Origin: Mycolicibacterium rhodesiae NBB3
GTDB taxonomy: Bacteria > Actinomycetota > Actinomycetes > Mycobacteriales > Mycobacteriaceae
Length of the DNA stretch: 64,000 nucleotides
Direction of reading: 5' to 3'
Assembly: GCF_000230895.2 (NCBI RefSeq)
Contig: NC_016604.1
Span: 6,076,001 to 6,140,000, forward strand
Part shown: positions 26,349-34,770 of the stretch, piece by piece
Layout: each line of letters starts with the position of its first letter
Numbering within the stretch: position 1 is the stretch's first letter
Program-made: the position numbers and the translations under genes
The notes under the pieces: generated by a model
The model's input: only the letters and a program-made list of their open reading frames with translations
Told to the model about the DNA's origin: nothing
Database searches by the model: none

Positions 26349-26935
26349 CCCGAGGCGACCACGCCTTCGGAATTCCAGGGCGCCAGAGGCGAATCCGATG
26401 CTTCTTCGAATGCCGCAGGGACGTCTGTTGTAACGTGCCAGGTCGCTGCCAGTCGACCCATCCCCACCGCATAGGCACAGTGCACGCCGAGTTCGACGAG
26501 CTCATCCTCGCTGAAGTGCGTGCGCAGGTCGTCGTAGACCGCGTCGTCGATCGCGAGGTGGTCGGTGGCGAACAGATCGGCATAGCGCACGGCGCTACGT
26601 TCGGCCGGTGTGAGGTCGTCGGCTTGGGACGGCTGTTCGAGGGAACACACGAGCTCCTCGGTGAGTCCGTCGTCGATGGCGCTCTGGGAGCGGACCGCCA
26701 TACAGCTGCGACACTGATTGTGGAAAGCGATCCGCAAGCGCACCAATTCGACGAGTCGCGGTGACAGGGTTCCGGTGGAGACCAGCGCGGACTTCAGCGC
26801 TCCAAGGGCACCCGCAACCTCTGGCCGATGGCCGAGTATCGACGCCACACCGAGGTTGATTCGGTCGCCCTGACCCAGATCGTCCACAGGAATCGCCGCG
26901 AAGGCCTCGGAGGGCGCAATTCGGGGTTTTGTCAC
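26345..26935 (-). CDS. Carboxymuconolactone decarboxylase / AhpD-like protein
   Basis: The gene encodes 196 residues from the GTG at 26933-26935. The helical CMD core carries the redox pair Cys-x-x-Cys in NQCRSCMAVRSQ, followed by the alkylhydroperoxidase-type RYADLFATDHLAID segment. The CxxC suggests peroxide reduction like AhpD rather than lactone decarboxylation. The frame is open to 27043, but the GTG start fits family N-termini and has a purine-rich AGGTGG upstream. It has no operon partner. Confidence 0.8.
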   Translation of the reverse strand: MTKPRIAPSEAFAAIPVDDLGQGDRINLGVASILGHRPEVAGALGALKSALVSTGTLSPRLVELVRLRIAFHNQCRSCMAVRSQSAIDDGLTEELVCSLEQPSQADDLTPAERSAVRYADLFATDHLAIDDAVYDDLRTHFSEDELVELGVHCAYAVGMGRLAATWHVTTDVPAAFEEASDSPLAPWNSEGVVASG

Positions 26936-27159
26936 TTCGAACCACCTCACATCAGTGTAGGTCAGCGCTGAGAAACACCGTAACGCGTGGACCCCGTGAG
27001 CTGAACCGCCACTACGCGAAGCTTCACTGGTCAACCTAGGCACTTTGTGCTCGTGGTCAGGGGCCGTTCGTCACGTGGGCGGGGGTCTTTGTATGGGAAT
27101 GTCGGCACAGCGTGACGTATCGCGCCGCGGCCCCCGGGGGAATGAGGCATTCTGCTGTC

Positions 27160-28005
27160 ATGCTGCTACTCAGCACGGTGGTGGGGCGTTGGGTAGAAGC
27201 TGACGGTCGACGCGTCGGCCGGCTCGCCGACCTCGTGGTGACGGCCGCCGACGCGGACTTGCCCACCGTGCGCCGAATACTGGTGCGCGGCAATCATGCA
27301 CGCACTGTTTCGGTGCCCTGGACTGACGTCGATCGCATTGGACCCGGTCACATAGCCTTGAGGTCGGGTAGCGAAACGCTGGTTGTGGAGTCAGCGGCTG
27401 AGGGACTCAGCTCCGACGAAGTTCTTGTGGTGCGAGACATCCTCGATTCGCAGATCATCGACATCGCGGGGCAGCGGCTCGCGCGCGTCGCCGATATCGT
27501 GCTTGCCCGTAGTCCGAGCGGCCTTCTCGAGATCGTCGGTGTGGAGGTCGGATTCGGCGCGTTGCTACGAAGAATGGGATTTCGACGCTTAGCCGCCCGG
27601 ATGGCCCCGGATGCGGTGCGATGGAGCGATCTTCACCTGGCCTCCAAGCGCGGGCACACGATTCAACTCGCGACAAAACGCTCGGCCGTACACCGCCTCG
27701 GTGCACGAGATCTCGCCGTGCTCGTCACGAAACTCGACACGGAGTCGGCCACCGGCATCCTTTCCGCCAAAGGGCCCGCCATGGCAGCCGATGTCATCCG
27801 CGTCAGCCAGCCGGAGGTCGCCGAGCGCGTGCTGCGCGCAATGCCCGCAGCGACAGCCGCCGACGTCGTCGCGACCATGCCGGCAGACCATGCCGCACAC
27901 TGGCGACGCCGGCTATCCGACGTCTCGTTCATGCGAGGCAGACGTCTGCTCCGTTCTCGCGCCTGGTCTCGGCGCCGCCATCCCAAACGAGGTGAACTCC
28001 CGTGA
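27160..28005 (+). CDS. PRC-barrel / MgtE N-domain-like partner of an Nramp-related transporter
   Basis: This 281-residue soluble protein has two PRC-barrel-like halves (GRWVEADGRRVGRLADLVV near residue 9 and the repeat AGQRLARVADIVLA near residue 105). A C-terminal alpha-helical solenoid carries repeats such as VSQPEVAERVLRAMPAATAADVVATMPADHAAHW, as in the cytosolic magnesium-sensing N domain of MgtE. There is no membrane segment. The TGA overlaps the GTG of the Nramp-like gene, so the pair is translated together. I infer a regulatory subunit that gates or senses divalent metal for that transporter. This pairing is not standard. Confidence 0.75.
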   Translation: MLLLSTVVGRWVEADGRRVGRLADLVVTAADADLPTVRRILVRGNHARTVSVPWTDVDRIGPGHIALRSGSETLVVESAAEGLSSDEVLVVRDILDSQIIDIAGQRLARVADIVLARSPSGLLEIVGVEVGFGALLRRMGFRRLAARMAPDAVRWSDLHLASKRGHTIQLATKRSAVHRLGARDLAVLVTKLDTESATGILSAKGPAMAADVIRVSQPEVAERVLRAMPAATAADVVATMPADHAAHWRRRLSDVSFMRGRRLLRSRAWSRRRHPKRGELP

Positions 28006-29231
28006 GCCGCCGCCGGCTGGGCATGGGAGCGCTGCTGGTTGTGATCGGCCCGGGCCTGCTCGCCGGTCTGTCCGACGACGATCCCGCAGGTATCACCACC
28101 TACTCGGTGCTCGGAGCGACACACGGCTATCAACTGCTGTGGGTGTTGCTGTTGTCGACGGTCGCGCTGGTGCTCTTCCATTCGCTGGCGGCCCGCACCG
28201 GTGTCGTTACTGGCCAAGGACTCATCGGATTGGTCCGGCAGCGATACGGAGTTCGAACGGGTGCCGGCATTCTGCTGGCATTGGTGGTGGCCAACGTCGG
28301 TACGATATGCGCCGAGTTCGCCGGTATTGCAGCCGGTTTCGAACTGTTCGGCGTGAATCGCTACGCCAGCGTTCCCGCCGCGGCCGTGATCATATCTGCG
28401 CTGGTCCTCCGAGGAAATTTCCATCGCATCGAACATCTGCTCCTCCTCCTGTCGACTGTGTTCCTCGCGTACATCGCGTCGGGAATCCTTGCGCGCCCCG
28501 CCTGGGGGGATGCGTTTCGCGGTCTTGTCGTGCCGTCTATGCCGGGGGACGCCGCAACGATCGCCATCGTCACCGCCACCGTCGGAACGACTCTCGCGCC
28601 TTGGGGGCTCTCATTCATTCAGTCCTACGCGGTGGACAAGAAGTTGCGCACCGAAGACCTGCGTCTGGAACGCATCGACGTGGTCACCGGCGCTGTGCTG
28701 ACCGGTGTCGTCGGATTCTTTGTCGTCGTGGCATGCGCGGCGACGTTGCACAAGAGCGGCCGGTCGATCAACGATGCATCCGACGCGGCTGCGGCGCTGC
28801 AACCACTCGCCGGTGAGGCAGCGTCGTCGTTGTTCGCCATCGGCCTCATTGGTGCAGCATTGCTCGCAGCGTCGGTCCTGCCCCTATCCACCGCCTACTC
28901 TGTGTGTGAATACGTCGGTTTCGAGGCAGCACTGGATGACTCGTTCCGCGAGGCCAAAACGTTTTATGTCACCTTTGGACTCGTCACTCTGCTCGGCGCG
29001 GCCGTCGTTCTGATGCCGAACGCTCCCCTGGTGACCATCCTCGTCGCTACCCAGGTACTCAATGCCGTGCTGCTCATCCCGCTCTTGTTGGTGATGATCG
29101 GGGTTGGACGCGACGCCGACCTGATGGGCGAATTCCGCGTCAGTCGCGCAGGATTCATCGCGTACGCGATAACCACCGCCGTCGTACTGGTGTGTGTTGC
29201 CGGCTTGGCCGTCGCAGCACTAGCGGGTTGA
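28002..29231 (+). CDS. Nramp-related divalent cation transporter lacking the Met/His metal site
   Basis: This 409-residue protein has eleven membrane helices in Nramp order. Helix 1 keeps the aspartate (GPGLLAGLSDDDPAG) but reads DPAG instead of DPGN. Helix 6, where transition-metal Nramps have a Met-Pro-His core, reads TLAPWGLSF. Loss of that methionine is known in Nramp-related magnesium transporters. With an MgtE-N-like partner encoded upstream, magnesium or another hard cation is more likely than manganese or iron. The start is GTG, overlapping the previous stop. Confidence 0.8.
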   Translation: MSRRRLGMGALLVVIGPGLLAGLSDDDPAGITTYSVLGATHGYQLLWVLLLSTVALVLFHSLAARTGVVTGQGLIGLVRQRYGVRTGAGILLALVVANVGTICAEFAGIAAGFELFGVNRYASVPAAAVIISALVLRGNFHRIEHLLLLLSTVFLAYIASGILARPAWGDAFRGLVVPSMPGDAATIAIVTATVGTTLAPWGLSFIQSYAVDKKLRTEDLRLERIDVVTGAVLTGVVGFFVVVACAATLHKSGRSINDASDAAAALQPLAGEAASSLFAIGLIGAALLAASVLPLSTAYSVCEYVGFEAALDDSFREAKTFYVTFGLVTLLGAAVVLMPNAPLVTILVATQVLNAVLLIPLLLVMIGVGRDADLMGEFRVSRAGFIAYAITTAVVLVCVAGLAVAALAG

Positions 29232-29273
29232 CATCAGGGACTGCAATGATACAGAGAAGCCTGCGATCCCAGC

Positions 29274-30509
29274 TCACTTGAGCGAATAGCGGATCGGCAG
29301 GTGTTTGGGACCGCCGACGAAAATCGTCGCGGTGTACGCCGGGTCGCCGGTCAGCTCGATCTCGTTCAACCTGGGTATCAGCTCGGAGAAGAAGCTGTTG
29401 ACCTCCATCCGGGCCAGGGCTGCGCCCAGACAGAAGTGCACGCCATAGCCGAATGCGTTGTGTTTGTTGGGTTCGCGCCCCACGTCGAATCGGAACGGCT
29501 CGTCGAAGACGTCTTCGTCGCGGTTCGACGACACGTAGGACAGTAGGACCGACTCCCCCGCCGCAATCGGGACGCCTCGCACCTCGGTGTCCTGTTGCGC
29601 GGTACGCATGAACTCTTTCACGGGGGTGACCCAGCGGATCATCTCCTCGGCGGCCAATGGCATGAGGTCCATGTTGTCGCGCAGGCGTCGTCGCTGCTCG
29701 GGGTGCTCGATGAGCGCGTGCAGACCGCCTGAGATCACGGCGCTGGTGGTGTCGTGTCCCGCAGTGGCGATGATCAGGTAGTAGGACACGGTGTCGATGT
29801 CGGACAGCGGTTCGCCGTCGATCGTGGCGTTGGCGATCGCCGACGCCAGATCCTCGGTCGGCGTCGCCCGCCGCGCTGCGGTCAGTTCGTTGAAGTAGGC
29901 GAACATCTCGAGCAGGACGCCCATCGATTCCTCAATGGATGAACTGCGCTGCATCTCCTCGTCATCGGTTCCGAACAGTTCCTGGGTGTACTTCAACATC
30001 TGCGGAAAGTCCGATTCGGGAATGCCGAGCATCGACATGATCACGTACAGCGGATAGTTCACCGCGACTTCCTGGACGAAGTCGCATTCCGGTCCTGCCG
30101 CGACCATCTGGTCGACGTACCGCTTCGCGAGCTCGTCGACGCGCACCTTCAGCGCGCGCATGGCTTTCGGACGGAACCAGTCGGCCCCGATGGCGCGGAT
30201 GGCGCGGTGCTCCGGATCATCGTGGTGAATCAGGGTCTTGACTCCGATCGCGGCCTGCTGGTCATCACCGGCGGCGGTGGTCAGCACTGGCCGGGGCGAG
30301 TTGGTGAACAACGTGTTGGCGCGTTCGATCGCCATGATGTCGGCGTGCTTGGTGATCGCCCAGAACGGCCGGTAATTGGGCACGTCCACCCACGACACCG
30401 GAGCATTGGCCCGCAGGTGGGTCAGCGCGGCATGCAGCGCTGCCTCATCGGTGTAGGACTTGGGATCGGCGAACACTTTCGCGGCTTCATCCATGATCCG
30501 GGTGGCCAT
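29274..30509 (-). CDS. Cytochrome P450, first in catabolic island
   Basis: This 411-residue soluble P450 has the I-helix AGHDTTSAV near residue 250, K-helix ExxR in AEEMIRW, and the haem loop FGYGVHFCLGAALAR with the Cys near residue 358. It resembles CYP125/CYP142/CYP189-type mycobacterial enzymes that act on steroid or terpenoid side chains, but I cannot name the family. It needs ferredoxin partners, which are not encoded nearby. The LLM oxidoreductase gene is 10 bp upstream on the same strand, so the two form an operon. Confidence 0.88.
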   Translation of the reverse strand: MATRIMDEAAKVFADPKSYTDEAALHAALTHLRANAPVSWVDVPNYRPFWAITKHADIMAIERANTLFTNSPRPVLTTAAGDDQQAAIGVKTLIHHDDPEHRAIRAIGADWFRPKAMRALKVRVDELAKRYVDQMVAAGPECDFVQEVAVNYPLYVIMSMLGIPESDFPQMLKYTQELFGTDDEEMQRSSSIEESMGVLLEMFAYFNELTAARRATPTEDLASAIANATIDGEPLSDIDTVSYYLIIATAGHDTTSAVISGGLHALIEHPEQRRRLRDNMDLMPLAAEEMIRWVTPVKEFMRTAQQDTEVRGVPIAAGESVLLSYVSSNRDEDVFDEPFRFDVGREPNKHNAFGYGVHFCLGAALARMEVNSFFSELIPRLNEIELTGDPAYTATIFVGGPKHLPIRYSLK

Positions 30510-30519
30510 TGCCGGTTCC

Positions 30520-31557
30520 TCACTGTGCAGTCGGCGTACGCAGCTCTTCCAACACCGCCGAGATTGTTGATTCCGTGATCGAGCTCGGGAAGCCCACCAT
30601 GACGCGATCGATCAGACCGTCACACCGGTCGCGAATCTTGTTCGCCAGCTGGTCGATTGGAGCGACGACCGCGAACGTCTCGAGTATCTCGTCATCGATG
30701 AGTGCACCCATGCGGTCCCAGTCGCCCTTCAGCGACAGGCCGTGCAGCTCATCGTGCAACGCACCCCAGCCGTGCAGATCGAGCACTTTCTTGTACGCCG
30801 GTGTCGAACCGTAGAACGCGATCTGCTTGCGGGTGCCGACGGCAGCGGCGTCCAACGCTGACTCGTCGGCTCCGGTGACGACGAACAGCGGAGCCGACAC
30901 CTGGAAGTCGCTGCGCTGTCTGCCCGACTTGGCCATCCCCCGCAACAACGCGGGGGTGGTCACCTCTTCGAAGTAGCGCTTGGTCGTGAAGGCATGCGCC
31001 AGCACGCCGTCGGCGACCTCACCCGTCATCTCCGTCATCGCCTCGCCCACCGCCGCGATGAACACCTTCGGAATGCCGTAGTCATGCGGCTCTGGCACGA
31101 ACATCGGCGTCATGAGCTTGTGCGTGTAGAAGTCGCCCTCGAAGCGCAATTTCGAACCGTCGTGCCAACACGCCCAGATCTCGCGCAGTGCCAGCACGAA
31201 CTCCCGCATCCGTGGCACCGGCCGGCTCCACGGCATGCTGAATCGCTTCTCGATGTGCGGCTGGATCTGCGAGCCGAGGCCGAGGTTGAGTCGGCCCTTG
31301 GAGTACTCCTGAAGATCCCAACCCACGTTGGCGACGGTCATCGGGTTCCTGGCGAATGCCACGGCGATACTGGTGCCCAGCTCGATGGTGTCCGTGTGCT
31401 CGGCGGCGAGCGTCAGCGGTAGGAACGGATCGTGATTGACCTCGGCAGTCCAGCAGCCGTCATAGCCGCGCCGTTCCAGGGTCACCGCGGCGTCGACCAC
31501 AGCAGCGAGCTGGCTGAACACGCCGCCGTCGACCTTGAGGCCGGCGCCGCTACCCAT
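30520..31557 (-). CDS. LLM-class F420-dependent oxidoreductase
   Basis: The protein has 345 residues from the ATG at 31555-31557 (MGSGAGLKVDG). It is a luciferase-like TIM barrel (LGTSIAVAFARNPMTVA, RLNLGLGSQIQPHIEKRF) of the mycobacterial TIGR03617-like F420 group. It probably performs hydride transfer from F420H2 to an alcohol, ketone or unsaturated CoA ester in the island's pathway. The next gene downstream is a P450. The dyad at 31570-31588 lies 13 bp upstream. Confidence 0.85.
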   Translation of the reverse strand: MGSGAGLKVDGGVFSQLAAVVDAAVTLERRGYDGCWTAEVNHDPFLPLTLAAEHTDTIELGTSIAVAFARNPMTVANVGWDLQEYSKGRLNLGLGSQIQPHIEKRFSMPWSRPVPRMREFVLALREIWACWHDGSKLRFEGDFYTHKLMTPMFVPEPHDYGIPKVFIAAVGEAMTEMTGEVADGVLAHAFTTKRYFEEVTTPALLRGMAKSGRQRSDFQVSAPLFVVTGADESALDAAAVGTRKQIAFYGSTPAYKKVLDLHGWGALHDELHGLSLKGDWDRMGALIDDEILETFAVVAPIDQLANKIRDRCDGLIDRVMVGFPSSITESTISAVLEELRTPTAQ

Positions 31558-31569
31558 GACCGCAGACGC

Positions 31570-31588
31570 TACAGTAAGCAATTCAGTA
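31570..31588. promoter_or_regulatory. TACTGTAA-type dyad between LLM and AccD-like genes
   Basis: TACAGTAA-GCA-ATTCAGTA matches the island consensus TACTGTAA-N3-TTACAGTA at 13 of 16 arm positions. It lies between two divergent genes, 13 bp from the LLM start and 55 bp from the AccD-like start. Confidence 0.55.
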
Positions 31589-31643
31589 TGGTCAACGTGA
31601 ACATGCCGGTGCGACGATCGCCTTTCGACGACAGGAAGAGCGC

Positions 31644-33140
31644 ATGACGAACGAGCAGGGCTGGAAGGAGACGCTCGAAGATCTCGATCTTCGGCGTGAG
31701 CGTTCGCGGGCGATGGGTGGTCCGGAGCGCCTGGCCAAGCACCGCGGCAAGGGCAAGCTCGACGCTCGCGCGCGCCTCGATCACCTGCTCGACAAGGGCA
31801 GCTTCCGCGAATTCGGCACGTTGGTGGGCGGCGAGATCGCCGCCGACGGGATCGTTGCCGGCTCGGGCCTCATCAACGGCACACCGGTGATGATCGGCGC
31901 GGAGGACTTCACCACACTCGCGGGCAGCATCGGCCCCGGAGGCAACGCCAAGCGCTACCGGCTCGCGGAGTTGGCACTGCGCGACCGGGTGCCGCTCGTG
32001 ATGCTCCTCGAGGGCGCCGGGTTCCGGCCCAGCGGTGAGCATTACGGGCGCACGCCCACCGATCTGCTCGCTCAGGCGCAGTGCTCCGGCAAGGTGCCGA
32101 TGGTCGGCGGCCTGCTCGGCCCGTCGGCCGGCCATGGCGCGCTGGTGGCGCCGGTGTGCGACTGGACCATCATGAGCAACCAGGGCGCCATCTTCACCGC
32201 GGGTCCACCGGTCGTCAAAGAGTCGACAGGCGAAGAGATTTCGAAGGAAGACCTGGGCGGGCCGTCGGTGGCGATCGCCAGCGGGGTGATCCACAATCTC
32301 GCCGAGAACGACGAAGCGGTCCTCGACGACATCCGACGCTACCTGTCGTACTTCCCGCCGAGCGCGTGGTCGTATCCCGCGTCGCTGCCCGCGGACGAAG
32401 CGGCCGAAGCGCGCTCGACGCCCGAGCTGCTCGACATCGTGCCGCGCGGAAACCGTCGGGTCTACAACATGCGTGCCGTGCTCGACGTGGTGTTCGACGA
32501 CCGCGGCTGGTTCGAGGTGCAGCCGAAGTTCGGACAGGCCATGATCTGCGCGCTCGCCCATCTCGGCGGCCATCCCGTCGCCGTGGTGGCCAATCAGCCC
32601 AAGGTGCTCGCCGGCTCCATCGACGCCGACGCCGCCGACAAGGCAGCACATTTCATCAACGTCGCGGACTCATTCCATCTGCCGATCGTGTTCCTCGCCG
32701 ACAATCCCGGAATGCTTCCGGGCAGCCGTTCGGAGAAGACCGGCGTGCTGCGCAGCGGGGCCCGGATGTTCGCCGCCCAGACCGCGGCGACCACGCTGAA
32801 ACTGCATGTGACCCTGCGCAAAGCCTACGGTTTCGGATCGATGGTGATGTCGCTGCTCGGCTTCGACAACCAGAGCGCCACGTTCGCCTACCCGGGCGCG
32901 ACGATGGGCGCGATGAGCGCCGCCGCGTTGAGCAAGGCCTCGCACGCCGCCGAGGACATGGAGGCCAAGCTGCGCAAGGCGGAGGTCGAGGCGTCGTTCC
33001 GGTCGGCGGGTCACCTCGGATTCGACGACCTCATCCACCCCGAGGAGACCCGCAATGCGTTGTTGGCCGCGTTGCAACGCGGGATCTACAGCAGGCAGGC
33101 GGCAGCGGAACCGGTGAGCCGCACGGTCATCACGCCCTAG
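31644..33140 (+). CDS. Acyl-CoA carboxylase carboxyltransferase (AccD-like) subunit
   Basis: This 498-residue crotonase-superfamily carboxyltransferase has the acyl-CoA site in the N-terminal half (the AGSIGPGGNAKRYRLAELALRDRVPLVML region) and the carboxybiotin site GGHPVAVVANQPKVLAGSID, DNPGMLPG and GFDNQSATFAYPGATMGAMSA in the C-terminal half. No biotin-carboxylase or carrier (AccA) gene is nearby, so it must borrow a distant AccA or run as a decarboxylase. In the island it could carboxylate a branched acyl-CoA. AGGAAG precedes the ATG. Confidence 0.87.
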   Translation: MTNEQGWKETLEDLDLRRERSRAMGGPERLAKHRGKGKLDARARLDHLLDKGSFREFGTLVGGEIAADGIVAGSGLINGTPVMIGAEDFTTLAGSIGPGGNAKRYRLAELALRDRVPLVMLLEGAGFRPSGEHYGRTPTDLLAQAQCSGKVPMVGGLLGPSAGHGALVAPVCDWTIMSNQGAIFTAGPPVVKESTGEEISKEDLGGPSVAIASGVIHNLAENDEAVLDDIRRYLSYFPPSAWSYPASLPADEAAEARSTPELLDIVPRGNRRVYNMRAVLDVVFDDRGWFEVQPKFGQAMICALAHLGGHPVAVVANQPKVLAGSIDADAADKAAHFINVADSFHLPIVFLADNPGMLPGSRSEKTGVLRSGARMFAAQTAATTLKLHVTLRKAYGFGSMVMSLLGFDNQSATFAYPGATMGAMSAAALSKASHAAEDMEAKLRKAEVEASFRSAGHLGFDDLIHPEETRNALLAALQRGIYSRQAAAEPVSRTVITP

Positions 33141-33149
33141 TCATCTTTC

Positions 33150-33211
33150 CGCGAGCGTGCGTGTCTGAGCCCGAAACGCCGACAAAATCTGCGATTTCAC
33201 GCACACTCGCG
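33150..33211. terminator. Strong hairpin after the AccD-like gene
   Basis: CGCGAGCGTGCGTG pairs with CACGCACACTCGCG (one G-T pair) around a 34-base loop, 9 bp after the AccD-like stop in a convergent gap. It has no T tract. Very similar GCGAGCGTGCGTG hairpins are common between mycobacterial genes and probably act as bidirectional terminators. Confidence 0.5.
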
Positions 33212-33262
33212 TCTTGTCAGGAGATCCGGGAGCCTGTGGCGACTCCTACGACGGAGCAGACC

Positions 33263-33330
33263 TGCGATGACGAGCGTGCGTAGAGTCCTATTCCGGCCCG
33301 GCGTGTCGGCATCAAACACGCACGTTCGCC
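33263..33330. repeat. Second, decayed hairpin of the same family
   Basis: GACGAGCGTGCGTA and the inverse of CACGCACGTTCGCC agree at 11 of 14 positions. It sits 22 bp from the end of the LLM gene on the opposite strand. With 33150-33211 it fills the 212-bp convergent gap, which holds no gene I can support. Confidence 0.4.
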
Positions 33331-33352
33331 GGTATGCGCTCGAGCCAGGGCG

Positions 33353-34399
33353 CTAGCTGTCTGATGCGCGATATTCGGCGACGATCGGTTCGAGTTCATC
33401 GGGCGTCGCACCGTGCATGATCACCGCGTCGGCGCCGTAATCGAACTCTTTTCGTATGCGATCCACGCACTGCCTGGACGATCCCGTTGCCGAGGGTTCC
33501 AGCCACTCGTCGGGGATGAGCGTGGCGATGTGTTCGATCTGCTCGGCGGTCGCCTTGTGGTCGATGCCCCCAGCGACGGACTGCACCACCGCGTCGTCCC
33601 TGAAGCGTTGCAGCACAGAAAGATCCCAGCCGTTGGTGTTGACGAGCAGTTCGCCGTAGCCCTGCAGATAGGTTGCCAACCGCGCCACCGTCTTCTTCAG
33701 CCGGAGTTCCTCGGGCAGATGATCGCCGACGGTCGCAAAGCACGACCACACCTTCACGTCGTCGGGATTGCGGCCTGCCTGCTCCGCAGCGTCCTTGACG
33801 GTCTTCACCGCACGCTGCAAGGTCTCGGGCGTGAAGTAGGTGTGCAGAATGACGTCGTCGAACTCACGTCCGCCCAACGCCAACGTCCGCGGACCGAACG
33901 CCACGATCGCCAGCCGGATGTTCTCTTTGAAGTCCGGATCCAGGAACAGCAACTGGTACTTACCAATGGGCCCGTCGTGGTTGAAGATGAGTTCGCCCTG
34001 CCAGAGCCTGCGCATGACCTGCGCGAAATCCTCCATCTGTGCGGTCGTGACAGCCGGAACCCCGAAGGCGCTGTACATCGCCGCCACACCGCGGCCGATC
34101 CCCAACGTGAAGCGACCCTTCGACAGCCGGTGCATCGTGGTCGCGTATGAGCCGGTGATCAGCGGGTGGCGCGTGTTGTGATTGGTTGCGGCGGTGGCGA
34201 TCTGCATTCGGTTGGTGACGGCCAGGGCGGCACCGGTCAGCGACGATGCTTCTTTGACGTTCCAGCGTTCGGAGATGAACCCGGTGCCGAAGCCCAGTTC
34301 CTCACCGCGGCGCGCCTCGTCCATCAGTCCGGCCGGTCCCTCACCGCCCGCACCGGCGAGAAGGTAGTAGCCCAGCTCATCGAGCACGCGTTCGCTCAC
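33353..34399 (-). CDS. LLM-class F420-dependent oxidoreductase
   Basis: This 348-residue luciferase-like barrel (ELGFGTGFISERW, TNHNTRHPLITGSYATTMHRLSKGRFTLGIGRG) belongs to a different subgroup from the one at 30520. The GTG start at 34397-34399 overlaps the stop of the NTF2-like gene. It is the last gene of the APH-NTF2-LLM operon. It probably uses F420 in oxidation or reduction of a pathway intermediate. Confidence 0.85.
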   Translation of the reverse strand: MSERVLDELGYYLLAGAGGEGPAGLMDEARRGEELGFGTGFISERWNVKEASSLTGAALAVTNRMQIATAATNHNTRHPLITGSYATTMHRLSKGRFTLGIGRGVAAMYSAFGVPAVTTAQMEDFAQVMRRLWQGELIFNHDGPIGKYQLLFLDPDFKENIRLAIVAFGPRTLALGGREFDDVILHTYFTPETLQRAVKTVKDAAEQAGRNPDDVKVWSCFATVGDHLPEELRLKKTVARLATYLQGYGELLVNTNGWDLSVLQRFRDDAVVQSVAGGIDHKATAEQIEHIATLIPDEWLEPSATGSSRQCVDRIRKEFDYGADAVIMHGATPDELEPIVAEYRASDS

Positions 34400-34770
34400 G
34401 CCCAAACTCCTTGTTTGTAGCCGCAATTCCAGACTTCTGAGATTCTGCCATCGACAACGCGGAAGATCTCCATGCTGCTCACGGTCGTCTCCGTACCGTC
34501 CTTCAGCTTCATCGGTGACTGATAGACGATGGCAACGTGCTCGTTGTCTTCGCCCGCGACCACCAGGTTCAGGTCGAAGCGAATCGATTCGAACATGTCC
34601 CAGTGGTCCACGATGCGCGCGACGGCTTGATCGTGGGTGAGCGTCGTCGACTCGCCGACGTCGTGGCGAATCACGCTGTCGCCCATCAACTCCTCGGCAA
34701 GATCGAATCGCCGCTCGTTCCAGACGACGAGGTTGTACAGCTCGACCACCTCGCGGGCGGACCGGGTCAT
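34396..34770 (-). CDS. SnoaL/NTF2-like small protein
   Basis: This 124-residue alpha+beta barrel of the SnoaL/NTF2 class (REVVELYNLVVWNERRFDLAEELMGDSVIRHD, ending SSMEIFRVVDGRISEVWNCGYKQGVWA) belongs to a group that includes ketosteroid isomerases, dehydratases and hydratases acting on cyclic substrates. The ATG at 34768-34770 overlaps the APH-fold stop as ATGA, and the stop overlaps the LLM start. The longer open frame to 34932 lies inside the upstream gene and is not real. Confidence 0.8.
   Translation of the reverse strand: MTRSAREVVELYNLVVWNERRFDLAEELMGDSVIRHDVGESTTLTHDQAVARIVDHWDMFESIRFDLNLVVAGEDNEHVAIVYQSPMKLKDGTETTVSSMEIFRVVDGRISEVWNCGYKQGVWA

Noticed and set aside
26936..27159. Possible magnesium riboswitch (M-box) before the MgtE-N/Nramp operon
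   Set aside because: I could not find the conserved M-box core segments; only short GC-rich stems are visible.
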